Below, piece by piece: positions 11,848 through 22,492 of a DNA stretch of 64,000 nt. Source of the DNA: Agriotes lineatus (lineage: Eukaryota; Arthropoda; Insecta; Coleoptera; Elateridae); contig CALNHX010007618.1 of the NCBI GenBank assembly GCA_940337035.1, positions 1-64,000 on the forward strand, read 5' to 3'. The position numbers and the translations under genes are program-made. The first letter of the stretch is position 1. Every line of letters starts with the position of its first letter. Below the pieces are notes generated by a model, which saw only the letters and a list, made by a program, of their open reading frames with translations, searched no databases and had not been told where the DNA came from.

Positions 11848-12640
11848 TTTTGTAATTTTTAAAAGTTTTAAAATATTAAACATGTTACGACTTATTGATT
11901 TTTTATTATTCCAATAGCGAAAATCATGCATTAATAATATAACACATATTTTCAAAATTTTATTAACATAATTTATCTCCATAAACGATAATGTTAAATT
12001 TCTAAATGTCAATTTTCACAACTTAAATTCTGAAAATAATGACTGGCAGGCATAAGTAGATGAAAATATTGGCAAGATAGCAAAAGCCAGCTTCTTCAGA
12101 CAGCTAAATGTGTCTGGAATTGAATTCCACCTTTCCATAAATTTGATATTGACGTTTTTACTCATATTACCTGATACAGATAGTCCTTCTATTTCATGAA
12201 ATTCCAACTCTTTCCTCCAATAATTTTTTGAATCCATATTGAACTAGATTGGAAATCAGTCAGCTGTATTTCAATTTCTTCAATTTCCAACCAATAAAAT
12301 TTGGCCAAGTTCAGTTTATCAAGTGAAGTCACATCAGGATACATAATAAAAAGAGCGTTTCTGATAATTCTTTGAACTGAGAAAATCTCGATGAAAATTT
12401 TTTGATTGAAGAAGTAATTGCCAAATTAAACTCTTAAGTGACTTTTGCTTGGTCTGGATTTTTTTCAAGTTCGGGAAATACTTGTAGTTTTTGGTAACAA
12501 TATCGTTACTGAAAATTTGCAGTTTAGACTCGAAAGCACGAATGAGATCTATCATAACAATAATTGTTTTATTTGCGCCTTGAAGCTTCATGTTCTATTC
12601 ATTGTTAAATATAAATTGTTTCGATTAGGTACCTAAATTC

Positions 12641-14289
12641 CTTAATTAATGCCTTGCCCAAATTATTTTGTCGCGTGACATCAATGGCAAGGTTGTAAGT
12701 TTATGTGGAATTTACTGTAAACAATTTAAAATTAAACATTTAAAAGTAATTTGTTTTATTGCATACCTATCTGTAAATGTAGTAATTAAAAATGTACTAA
12801 AGAAAGTGCAATGTGATTTAATAGTCAACGTCTAGAAGAAGTTACTCGGAAACACCTTTCTGGAAAGCTACAACTAACAATTCTTTCCTGTTGTTTATCG
12901 ATATTTTAATAAAAATAGAAATCGCTAAAAAAGTACCTTGTTTGAATGATCAGTACGATAATGTAAATTTAGCTTTCAAACCATTTTCTTCGTAAAATTT
13001 GTATTGAAGGAAATTCAGGATAACGTCCTTCCCCAATTGGTATATTTGCACGTTGCAATGCAACATCTAGTATACGTTTGTAGAACCGCTTCCTATTTTA
13101 ACAATACCAAACGAAATCATAAACAATGATAACGAATAAATTAATCAACAAATTATCTGAGTGAATAATGGCCACAATCGCGAATGTAATACGATATTTT
13201 ATCTACTCCTATGCAATAGGAGTCTTGTGTTCATATTTCCGAATTATGACATTTGTGACAGTTGTTAACTTCAACAGTCATTTAATAGTAAGAATCAATT
13301 TTGTGATTGGCTACAACCTACTGAATAATGAAAATAGAATTTTCGGATCGGTTGCAACTTGCAAACTATTGAATAATGAAAATAGAATTTTATGATTGTC
13401 TGCAAACTGTGAATTATGAATCATAATTAATGGCCATTGTACAGTAAGAGTAGATAAACACATTTTCTTAACGATAACCAAATAATGAACTCTATGACCA
13501 CAACTAATCTGGCGTAATTTAATACCGATATGCTATTGGCTACATTGAAGAACGTGAGTTTTGCATTTGGACAGCAGTGGACAATGTAAGTTGTCAAACA
13601 ATGTACAAACTTTGACACACAAGATACATGGGATTTAGTTTCTTTTCACAAATATATGCGACTCAGCAAGACGAATGCTGTTACACCAATATCTACTCAT
13701 TTATATACAAAAAAATTATAGAAAAATACAAGTTCCACACCTGGACCTCTTTATTGATTAGACATTTAATACTAATTCTTACTGTTTTTATTTTATACAG
13801 TATCGATATTAGAAGTTTTCGAAACAAACGGTTACCGAAAATACCATAGAAGATGAACGATATTTTACTCAATGTTAACCAATTCTGATATTCTGATATT
13901 CTTTACTTTTACTGGTATTTGCATTAGATATGTTCAGTAAGTTTTCCAATAATCCACAGCTTTAGAGTTGGCACGAATGCCTTAGCTTCCACTCAAAAAT
14001 AGTTTCTAATTATAATTAAATACAAAATAAAGTGACAAAATTCTTGCACTTCTGTGCAGTCAACCAATAGTCAGATAAACGTCAAAATACACATTCTTGT
14101 GTAAATGAATTGTCCTCCGAACACAACTCTTGTTCTGAGTTTTACTTCAATATTTGTCATTGAGCCATTACTCGTTGCTGCTGTTTTTGTAAAATAATCA
14201 CTCGTGCTTTGCGCTCATAATTATTTTCGTCACGGCAGCAACTCGTACTCAGAATGACAAATATTGTTATCAAAACTCACAGCACTTGT
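12641..14289. other. No gene; short direct repeat inside
   Basis: Non-coding AT-rich DNA. At about 13320-13393 the string TGAATAATGAAAATAGAATT occurs twice about 51 bp apart. The other end of the hAT element at 10-12.6 kb should lie somewhere here but was not located. Confidence 0.35.
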
Positions 14290-14830
14290 ATTATATACGA
14301 AAAAATCTACTCCATGAATTTTTTTTCTGTAAGTCAGAAAAAGATAATAAATTTAGAATGACTATTTCCCGCTTCTCTTATTATACAATCAAATGCAATA
14401 ATTTCTCAAAATTATACTAATCATACACTTTTCAAGCGGTTAATTTTTTTAAATTGAATCACTTTATTTCTATCATTTGTATCCACAGTAACAACGAAAT
14501 ATGTTGTTTAAATATTAAGACCGTATTTAAAAGCGCCATTTAAACTGTCAATGTGAGTCAGTATAAATATCATATTCATTGCGTACCTACTGATACAAAA
14601 TGAATCGATGTTTGGGAAATAGTCCATAATACGTATTTTGGGCTCATGACCTTGTTCCGAAAAATGTTTACCCAAGATTTGTTGTTTTTTGCAACAAATT
14701 CCCTTGTCTTTGGCTCGGGTTAGCTAGTTTGTCTCGTGACGTTGTCAAAACAAAAGAGTTTGGTAAAAAATCTTTATCGGCAAAACCATTCGTACATTAT
14801 TACCGAAAATTTCTTCATAAAATTTATAGA
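14290..14830 (+). repeat. Dispersed repeat, copy 2
   Basis: A diverged copy of the segment inside the hAT element at 5990-6500, in opposite orientation. It retains GGGAAATAGTCCATAA, GGGCTCATGACC, CAAGATTTGTTG and AAAACAAAAGAGTTTGG-type blocks. No coding function. Confidence 0.6.
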
Positions 14831-15059
14831 GAATATTTTTTTTAAACAGTTCTGCTTTGTTTCGATATGTTTTCGCTATCTGTATGTTATTGTTGAAAAT
14901 ACTGTATTAATGGGCGTAGCAGATAATGAGTAACCTTCTTAAGTTATGTAAAAATGGTTGTTGTTTTGTGAAATGCTCAATGCAACAGAAAAATCCAAGA
15001 TGCAAATGATAAGTTTCTCATAAAAAATCGTTTTATTTGCACATGCTGTATCCATTCCT

Positions 15060-15590
15060 TAAAGCAAACTTCGACCACCCTGGGGACGTCCAAAGCTATA
15101 ATTATTCACGATAATTAAACAACTTACTTTCTCCTGACGCTAATTATAAGCCTACTTCCTGCAAATATTTTTCAAAACAACGGAGCCTGCCTTAACGAAT
15201 AATTTAGTGCCCCATAGGGGGGAAATGATTCATCCGGTACTTATCTACAATGAGTAAGCCTGAAAATTTCCGTGAGCTTTATCGGCGAGGTTAACGTGAT
15301 CGGATGTTATACTGCTATCTTTAAAGTGGCCACATTGGCACGTGACCGCCCGGAACGAGTTTCCGCTTTCGTTAATTATATCCATTTATATGGAAAAGAT
15401 AAGCCGGTACAGTTTTTATGAAATAATGAAATTATACAGCCGAGTTTTATCAGCGGATTTAACGATCTCCCCCGGCTCTCGATTTCTAGTTCGAACTTCC
15501 CTTAATTATCGACTGCTATAAATTGCCCTGTTGTTTATAATATTACACTTCGTCAATTAATTGATTCATGTGTGCATGTGTGCATCTTGC
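15060..15590. promoter_or_regulatory. Candidate non-repetitive regulatory element
   Basis: The base composition here is more balanced and complex than in the AT-rich surroundings, with no open frame and no repeat structure. It holds many homeodomain-type TAATTA cores (about 15100, 15142, 15375, 15503, 15557) and an E-box CACGTG at about 15340. Such texture is typical of insect conserved non-coding elements, but conservation cannot be seen from one sequence. The call is inference. Confidence 0.3.
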
Positions 15591-17110
15591 AGCTGTTTTT
15601 TTTAAACATTAATTTTACAGGCATACAATTTTTATATAACGAGTTTGCTTACAGAAGAAAATTATGCTATTAATATTTGATTGTTTAAATAAACTAAACT
15701 TAATTAAAAACTCTTCCGAGTCAATTAATAGACAGACTCAGCACGTATTTTATCTATTTTTTATAATTTTGAGTTACAGATGACGTTGTTTTCCTTATTT
15801 TGATGGGCAATTTTAAAGTGTGCTTTGGACATTTAAAAAAACAAATTATCGTCTTTCAATATACTTGCCGAACTGTGAAATAAGGTAAATCAGGCCTCTA
15901 AATGCAGTGTTTTTCGCATCAAATGGGGTGAAACATAATGAATAGTCTTGAAGGCGAATATGTGCGGTTTGGGACGACAATCGAAAAAGTTGAAGGCGAA
16001 CAAGGAATTTAACAATAAAGGTGTGCACAAGGGAAATTCTGAAACAATTGGAATAAATTTGTAGGTTTGAAAGATGTCATTGCCCTATAACTTATATGGA
16101 GGACTTTGGCCACGATTTAAATTTAAACAAATCGAGATGGCACTAGAATAGAATCATACAAAAAATGTTTATCAAAAAGTGTAAAGTCTAAAATCCTTGT
16201 AAAAAGATTACCAACAAATCTAGGTAGTATTTTATTCTTCAGAAATCAGATGGTATAAAATCCGGAAACAGAAGAAGATCTGACAGGGAAGTTATTACAA
16301 ATGCATTTATTCTAATTTTTTATTAAATAAGATTTCCGCCCTGATCCTTATGTTTTGCAAAGCTTAATCTACCTCCAAATGTATACGGAACAGCAATAGT
16401 TTTTTATGGACAATCAGACCTCAATATGCTACTTTTTTTCCTAATTAGTGCCTTATATGAAGAACTGTATTTTCAACAATTCCACTTAGAATTGGCAAAT
16501 TTCTGAGAATTATTTTGAATTATTTTGATCATAAACCCTGTAGAGTATTTGTATCAATTTCTGTGTGCCCCCTCACAAAATACGTTCTTAAGTTTGCTCC
16601 TCGATTATTATTCAGCACATATAATCGATATATTACTTAGTCCGGAAGTAATAAAAATTAGTATCGGGCATTTAGCCCAACTGGCGTAAAAACAAGATAT
16701 ACAGCTAAAAATTCCTGTAAGTGCACTCTATGATCTACTGCATGAGAATCTGCAATGTTTCAGCACTTACAAGGTGGGGTGTCGCCGCCATATTGGAAAT
16801 AATTAGAAAATAGTATCTTATGATACTAGTGTATAAGTACGCCTTTAAAGCAAGTGCGACGAGTTTAAGAGCACGACGCAAAGCGGAGTGCTTTTAACTT
16901 CGATAGTGCTTTAACGGCACTTATTCGAAGGATGCTCTGTTAATAGTTTGAAGCAAGCCATGGAAGCTCAATTGGCTAGAAACAATTGCAACAATTGAAT
17001 GTCGCATTAATTGACATTCGTTACCCACATGTTGTCAAACGTTCCAATGTCCTTGTCAAACGTAGTTAATTTTGTAAGTTAAGTAGTTGTGCATTTTTAA
17101 TTCAGTTAAA
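15591..17110. other. No gene
   Basis: AT-rich non-coding DNA. A stretch at 16840-16940 contains GACGAGTTTAAGAGCACGAC and AAAGCGGAGTG, resembling the GAGCGNAGCG-type motif of the repeats at 11.3 and 50.8 kb. Confidence 0.3.
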
Positions 17111-17280
17111 ATGCGTATTCCGCGAACTGCTTTTAGAGCTATGATTTTTTATGAATTTAAAAGACAGTTAGGATACCAGCAAAGCCATGAAAATTTGATA
17201 GCAGCTTTTGGCGATGCTGCCCCTTCATTATCCGCTGTTAGTCATTAGTTCCCCGAATTTCGACGAGAGCGAGAACTCCT
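17111..17280 (+). pseudogene. mariner transposase N-terminal fragment
   Basis: From ATG at 17111 the translation starts MRIPRTAFRAMIFYEFKRQ and continues YQQSHENLIAAFGDAAPS, then LSAVSH*FPEFRRERELL. This matches the HTH N-terminus of mariner/SETMAR-type transposases, where a Trp normally stands at the stop (TAG at 17246-17248, a TGG-to-TAG change). The frame is cut by the poly(T) at 17280, the tail of the minus-strand Jockey element. Just beyond that element (about 21390-21470) a weak RS-RPK-like stretch could be the continuation. Confidence 0.7.
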
Positions 17281-17439
17281 TTTTTTTTTTTTTTTTTTTT
17301 TAATTTACTTAATTTACCAGATCAACAATTACAATTGTTTTACATGGCAGTGTTACAGAATTTAAAATAAAGAATGTCGTAGGGGCACTTCTTCACCCGT
17401 AGAGAACACTGTGGTTTAAAAATTTAATATTGTTACAAG

Positions 17440-20169
17440 TCATTCATTATCACTTTCACTATCACCACTGATAATGTAAACGTCTTGTGGTAATTTCCTC
17501 TTTAACCTGGAGTGAATTTTTCTTCTTCCTAGTTGATAGAAGTCTGCATTCTCACAGTGTTTGATATTGTTGTGAAAATTTGTGGTACATTTTTTAATGA
17601 ACTCTTCAATAGTATCGATTCCCAATTCATTGTGTAGCTGTCTGTTTGTGACGAACCAAGGGGCATCCACTGCGATCCTAAGCACTTTATTTTGTAGTAC
17701 TTGTATTTTATTTAGATTATTCTTGGACGAGTTACCCCAGATCATGCATGCATACGTCACTTGTGGTCGGATTAAGGATTTGTAAAGAAGAAGGGTGCAA
17801 TCGATTTTTAGGGAGGATTTTCGGTTAATTAAGGGATATAATTGTTTTAACCTAGCATATCCTTGGTTGAGTTTCTGGAGGATGTGGTATTTCCAGGTCA
17901 GCCGGGTATCCAGGTGGACTCCTAAGTATTTCGCTGGTTCGTCTTTTGCATTCCACTGGATCATGTTGCCATTGATGATAATTGGAGTCGGATTGATTAT
18001 TTTCCTAAGTGTAAATATTTTTGCAATACACTTAGAGGTATTTATTTTAAGATTCCATTTCATAAACCATTTCATGATTTTATCTGTGGCACTCTGGAGC
18101 TGATCTACTGCTATGTGCAGGTGTTGGTGTTGAGTTAGCAAGGCTGTGTCATCTGCGAACATTGCCAAGTTAGCTTGGGTTTTTACGATGTCATGCATGT
18201 ATATGTTAAATAATAATGGGCCCAGAACACTACCCTGCGGCACACCTGCGCGAATATTCTTTTCAACTGAGAGAGCTCTATGGACTTTTACTACAAATGT
18301 ACGATTTTCTAGAAAAGAGAAAAGTATTGCTTTGAGATAATCTGGTATGTTTACATGTAGAAGTTTATATTTTAGACCATGAATCCATACTCGGTCAAAT
18401 GCCTGTGAAATATCTAGAAATAGTGCTGCCGTATACTTTTTCTCTTCGAATCCAGTTTCGATGTGGTCGATAAGTCTCTGGAGCTGATGACAAGTGGAAT
18501 GACCCCGTCTAAATCCAAACTGAAATGGTGGTATGATATTTAGATCGTTGATTTCATCATTCAGCCTGGTCCAAACTAACTTTTCCAACAGTTTAGACAA
18601 CGTCGTTAGCAAACTAATTGGCCTATAGCTTGTGATATCGCCCTTATGCTTCCCTGGTTTGTGAAACATTAAAATGTGGGCATGCTTCCACGTTAGGGGA
18701 AAATATCCCAGTCTCAGACAACCATTAAATAGACTTGATAGATAAGCTAGGTATTTATTTGGTAGGTGTTTCAGCATGGCATTGGTTATTTGGTCGGAGC
18801 CTGGCGATTTGTTTGTTGGTAGTGTTTTTATTATTTGGGTTAGTTCATTAGGACTGGTTGGTTTGATCTTGCTTGTTGGGATTGGTACGTTGGTTTCGCT
18901 GTAATTTATTATATAGTTCGTAAAATGAGGTGGACTATGATATAATGGCGTAAAGGTTTTTTCCAGATGATCTGCAAAGGCTGTACATTTTTCCTCATCA
19001 GTAGTATGTGTTGCATTTTCCGTAGTAATTGTGGGTAATTCCTGAGGAATTCGTAAAATTTTTCGTGTCGCTTTCCACATTCCAGGGTCGCCCGGATCCA
19101 ATGAGCTGATATAGTGTTGGTAAGAATTTACTCTTCGTTTATCGAGTTCACTTTTAATTCTGCGTGAGAGATTATTAACAGTAGTTTTTAGTATGGGATT
19201 TCTTGTACGCTGCCACTCACGTCGGACGGCGCTTTTGTCTTTTATTAAGTTGAGTATGTAGTTTGGTGGCTGATGGTAGTTTACTGACCTCTTGTCTTTG
19301 CGTGTCCTAGTTGATTGATTTACACTAGTAGTAATTGCCTCGGTGATTTCAAGAACTCTGTTGTCGATTTGTTCTTTGGTCTCTAAGGCTACGTGAGTGG
19401 TAAGGTTTTGGTTGCAAGCGGATTCAAATTGCTGCCAGTTTATTATGCCAATTCCAAGTTTCGGTTCAGATGTATACCAAGCTGGTGTAGTTTCAAATGT
19501 AATTATAACTGGCAGGTGGTCTGAATCTAATTCTGTGATGACTCTTTGATGAATCGCTTTGTTAATATTCTTTTGAGCTACTATATCGAGTATATCAGGT
19601 TGATAGTCGGCCCTATATGGGTAGTAAGTATAGTCGGTAGGCGCCATGATTTCAAAAGCATAATTTGCAGCGAAGTTATATAGCCGTAATCCTGCTGCAT
19701 TTGAAACTCTGCAGCCCCAAGTGGTGTGTTTACTGTTAAGATCCCCGATTAGGAGAGTAGGTTTAGAAGATCCGAAGATCTCTCTCATATCTGCATCGAG
19801 AAGTTGCTTGTTAGGTTGTTTGTAAGCACAAGCCACAATAAGTTGGCTGCCGTTTGCAAGTTTTATTTGTACTGAGACAGTTTCGAGATTTGTACAGTTT
19901 AGATTAGGCATTTCGTTGTGGATTAATTGCTTTCTGATAATGATTGCTACTCCTCCTGCTGCGAATGATGCATTTCTATCGTTGCGGTAAATTTTGTAAC
20001 CAGATATTGACATTTGTTCATTAGGAGCCAGATGCGTTTCTGAGATGCACGCGATATCTATTTTATATCTTGCTAGAAAAGCAACAAGTAACGAGCGTTG
20101 GTTCTTAACACCATTTGCATTCCAATTTAGGAGTTTAAGATTGAAGAGATTTACATTATTATGGGCCAT
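17440..20169 (-). CDS. Jockey ORF2: endonuclease-reverse transcriptase
   Basis: A 909-residue pol protein that nicks target DNA and copies the element RNA by target-primed reverse transcription. The N-terminal APE-type endonuclease shows LLNWNANGVKNQRS (13-26), ISETHL with the catalytic Glu (42-47), GDLNSKHTTWG (142-152) and SDHLPV (216-221). The reverse transcriptase (about 495-740) shows SYRPISLL, FLDISQAFDRVW (motif A, 584-595), AGVPQGSVLGPLLF (641-654) and the active site MFADDTALL (670-678). The C-terminal region carries the usual LINE thumb and connection. No stop or frameshift occurs. The ATG (20167-20169) lies inside ORF1, overlapping by 11 nt, so translation probably depends on reinitiation or scanning after ORF1. 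All catalytic residues visible to me are retained, so it may be active. Confidence 0.93.
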   Translation of the reverse strand: MAHNNVNLFNLKLLNWNANGVKNQRSLLVAFLARYKIDIACISETHLAPNEQMSISGYKIYRNDRNASFAAGGVAIIIRKQLIHNEMPNLNCTNLETVSVQIKLANGSQLIVACAYKQPNKQLLDADMREIFGSSKPTLLIGDLNSKHTTWGCRVSNAAGLRLYNFAANYAFEIMAPTDYTYYPYRADYQPDILDIVAQKNINKAIHQRVITELDSDHLPVIITFETTPAWYTSEPKLGIGIINWQQFESACNQNLTTHVALETKEQIDNRVLEITEAITTSVNQSTRTRKDKRSVNYHQPPNYILNLIKDKSAVRREWQRTRNPILKTTVNNLSRRIKSELDKRRVNSYQHYISSLDPGDPGMWKATRKILRIPQELPTITTENATHTTDEEKCTAFADHLEKTFTPLYHSPPHFTNYIINYSETNVPIPTSKIKPTSPNELTQIIKTLPTNKSPGSDQITNAMLKHLPNKYLAYLSSLFNGCLRLGYFPLTWKHAHILMFHKPGKHKGDITSYRPISLLTTLSKLLEKLVWTRLNDEINDLNIIPPFQFGFRRGHSTCHQLQRLIDHIETGFEEKKYTAALFLDISQAFDRVWIHGLKYKLLHVNIPDYLKAILFSFLENRTFVVKVHRALSVEKNIRAGVPQGSVLGPLLFNIYMHDIVKTQANLAMFADDTALLTQHQHLHIAVDQLQSATDKIMKWFMKWNLKINTSKCIAKIFTLRKIINPTPIIINGNMIQWNAKDEPAKYLGVHLDTRLTWKYHILQKLNQGYARLKQLYPLINRKSSLKIDCTLLLYKSLIRPQVTYACMIWGNSSKNNLNKIQVLQNKVLRIAVDAPWFVTNRQLHNELGIDTIEEFIKKCTTNFHNNIKHCENADFYQLGRRKIHSRLKRKLPQDVYIISGDSESDNE

Positions 20170-21262
20170 TACAGAAATTGCTTAATAGATTTGTTATGAT
20201 GAAGTTTTTTATTTTCCCAAGATGGGGTTTAATGAGATTTAGAAGTGTGGTAAGTATTTCAGTTATAAGTGTTTCGGTTGAAGATTGGTTATTGGTTGGG
20301 ATACTAGATGGTTGGTTATGGTATTGGATGAAATTAGTTTTAAGGATGCTGGCGTAGCTGCTCGGACGTTCTTGTGCTTTGGTACCGCTTGTGCTAGTGT
20401 TGGGTGGGATAACCCTACTCTGTGTATTTGGTGGTGGTAGGTTAGCAAGATAATATTTACAGCCCCTATAGTTCGCCGGGTGCGCCTCTCCACAATTAAC
20501 GCATTGGGGAGCTTCGCTTTTAGGTTTGTCACAATTATTGTATAAATGATTTCCTTGACATCGAATGCACCGGGGTGGTAGTTGGCAATAGTTTTTGGTG
20601 TGCCCGTATCGTTGGCAGCGATGACACTGAGGTGTATTTCTTGATTTTCTTCTTGCTTCGACTGTAACGATAGAATAATGCAACTTATTTACTTTGTAAA
20701 TTTCTGCTGCTTTTTCGTTGGCGGTGAGTTCAACAGCACACACTGGTATTGGTTGTCTTTCACGGTTATACAGTCTACGCAATTTAATTATTGGGAGGTT
20801 ATATTGAGCCAATTCTTCCTGGATTTCTGCTTCACTTAGGGACGGTGGAACATTTTTTATAACGACTGAGAGCGGTTTGTTATTTTGATTTCTGTATGTG
20901 TAGTAGTCAATTTTGTTTTCTATATAATATTTAGTTAAGACTCGATAGTCGGCTTCGGAACTTAAATTAATTTTTAGTGCATTATTAGAAAATACAGTGG
21001 AAAACTCACCTACAGTGAGAGCTTTTAAGTCGGAGGTAACCTCTTTATGGTTGAAGGTTCCTTTTAAAAATATTGGTGGAATTTTTACTTTCTTATTTTG
21101 TTCTTCTGTGTCATCCATAGGTTTTGGGCTTGAGGATTCAGGTTGGCTTAAAACGTAGTACCGGTTTTGTTCTAAGACGTTGTTAGGGACCCACTGGTAT
21201 TTCTTTTGAACATCGTTGACGGGTGGAGATAATTCATCTGATTTTCGCTTCGACGAAGTCAT
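20159..21262 (-). CDS. Jockey ORF1: gag-like nucleocapsid protein
   Basis: A 367-residue RNA-binding gag protein expected to form the ribonucleoprotein with the element transcript. I use the ATG at 21260-21262 (MTSSKRKSDELSPP); the longer upstream frame begins with GTG and is not a eukaryotic start. A PRE_C2HC-type region (about 130-205, from VVIKNVPPSLSEAEI) is followed by three zinc knuckles: C213-C216-H221-C226, C232-C235-H239-C244 and C254-C257-H261-C268. The C-terminal part is rich in Pro, Ser, Thr and Asn. It overlaps ORF2 by 11 nt. This domain order is standard for Jockey-clade ORF1. Confidence 0.92.
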   Translation of the reverse strand: MTSSKRKSDELSPPVNDVQKKYQWVPNNVLEQNRYYVLSQPESSSPKPMDDTEEQNKKVKIPPIFLKGTFNHKEVTSDLKALTVGEFSTVFSNNALKINLSSEADYRVLTKYYIENKIDYYTYRNQNNKPLSVVIKNVPPSLSEAEIQEELAQYNLPIIKLRRLYNRERQPIPVCAVELTANEKAAEIYKVNKLHYSIVTVEARRKSRNTPQCHRCQRYGHTKNYCQLPPRCIRCQGNHLYNNCDKPKSEAPQCVNCGEAHPANYRGCKYYLANLPPPNTQSRVIPPNTSTSGTKAQERPSSYASILKTNFIQYHNQPSSIPTNNQSSTETLITEILTTLLNLIKPHLGKIKNFIITNLLSNFCNGP

Positions 21263-21388
21263 GGCTCCTGTTCTTTTGGTGTTGCACACCGGCGCCTTTA
21301 AGAGGCACCGGTTGTGGGTGAAATAGTAGCAATTTCACTTGTTAATATGCTATTACAATCCGTATAAAGGTGTTAAAATAAAAACTTT

Positions 21389-22492
21389 TTAAAAGGTCAG
21401 CAGACCGAAGCACAAATTGACGAGGTCACAGCGATATGATAGCGCAAATCACGTCTGCACTCTCTGACTGCTCGATTGAGACTCCAAAAGTATATTAATG
21501 ATGCATTATCACACATGTATGTATGTATGTATGTATGTATTATCGATAACCTCATTTTACCTTGCGGTGTTGAGGCTGGTGCTTTATGCGCTTGCATCTG
21601 GCGGTACAATGCTCAACTTGCCCTGGATTCAGGATACAAAGTTGGAGCGCGCCTTTTGTATTTACGCAGCAACCATTGTGTGAAGTGTGTATCATGGTGA
21701 TGTGTTGACCTTGTTACTCTATCTCTTACACATGTATTGTACAAAATTTTATCTACGACTGCCTAAAATTCAGAAAAATGCATTAAAAGAAATGCCAGAT
21801 CTGTCATTTTCAAAAATATTTTAGTAGGAAAATTTCATTATGTCATTCATTTGACAGTTATAAATTGAAGCCATTACACCACTCAGTTAGGTAATGAATC
21901 CATTACATAACTGAGTTGTAATGAGCTTCATTACCTAACGGAAATAGTGTTAAATGAGTTACTTATCCCACTGGAGTAGATAACATACAATACTAAAGTT
22001 AATAATAAAACATAAGAAATTCAACTTGGCTTTTATATTTAAGCATGAAAATAAACGTTATCGGTGAGGGATTCAGCTGTCCTTTTACATATAGAATGAT
22101 TCTCGGCCTATATAAATCAGGAATTAAAGAAAAAAAGCTACTTTATACATTCCATAAAATAAAATTTTAAAAATCCATCTTAGAAGTTACGTAAACTATT
22201 ACGAAAGTACATTTTTCTGAAAAATAATTTTAAATATTATTTTATGCAATTATATATTTTGTTTCCTTGGGCACTTTCTGCCAATGACTTCTGCTCTGGA
22301 ACTTTTACATAGGAGTAACATTTTTCGCAATCCATGTATGTATGAACCTTTAGTTAACCCGAAGAATTCAATTGAAAACCCGAAGCCCGAAGAATGATTC
22401 CCAAATCCAAAGTCCTCGGGTCGAAATGACAGTGTTGGCAACCCTAAACATAATATGTAATACAAGCAAACTCTACCATGCCTTGAATAAAG
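21389..22492. other. No gene; microsatellite and small inverted repeat
   Basis: A (TATG)n tract lies at about 21516-21541. A short inverted repeat, GTTAGGTAATGA/TCATTACCTAAC, lies at about 21886-21941. Otherwise non-coding. Confidence 0.4.

Larger units (their letters stand above)
10473..12027. mobile_element. 1,555-bp inverted-repeat element with hammerhead-like motifs
   Basis: The insertion sits inside the hAT transposase frame and is bounded by a 13-bp direct duplication, TTCTGAAAATAAT (10460-10472 and 12028-12040). Two long arms (about 10483-10827 and 11668-11984) are inverted copies with only scattered differences. Each arm carries a CTGATGA-hairpin-GAAAC motif. The middle (about 10830-11665) has no open frame of note and includes a foldback at 11445-11665. 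The outermost ends are not perfect inverted repeats: one side has about 40 extra bases. It encodes no protein. The 13-bp TSD argues against hAT (8) or mariner (TA) and resembles target-primed insertion lengths. Class unknown; a PLE-dependent non-autonomous element is an inference. Confidence 0.75.
10107..12640 (-). pseudogene. hAT transposase (ZBED/FAM200-type), interrupted by insertion
   Basis: On the minus strand the C-terminal half of a hAT transposase is visible. One block (12334-12591) contains LQGANKTIIVMIDLIRAFES and FSNDIVTKNYKYFPNLKK. A second (12041-12237) contains MERWNSIPDTFSCLKKLAFA followed by STYACQSLFSE, the start of the hAT dimerisation region. The reading resumes at 10160-10459 with MNIIKNSLRSRLSGDSSSAC and LLKVTKYEANISNLASNLQQ. 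Reconnecting across 10473-12027 gives the expected SLFSE-MNIIKN order. The 3' element end is probably near 10107, where CAGGGGGTGGCGAACC resembles a hAT terminus. Stops and frameshifts around 12240-12450 show that it was already decaying. Confidence 0.75.
17280..21388 (-). mobile_element. Jockey-type LINE, apparently full length
   Basis: A complete two-ORF non-LTR retrotransposon on the minus strand. It comprises a 5' UTR of about 125 bp, ORF1 (20159-21262), ORF2 (17440-20169), a 3' UTR of about 140 bp and a poly(A) tail seen as about 23 T on the plus strand (17280-17302). Both ORFs are uninterrupted, which with the long tail suggests a young copy. It sits in a mariner transposase fragment. 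The exact 5' end (about 21385-21392) and the target duplication could not be fixed, because the flank next to the tail is T-rich. Confidence 0.85.
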
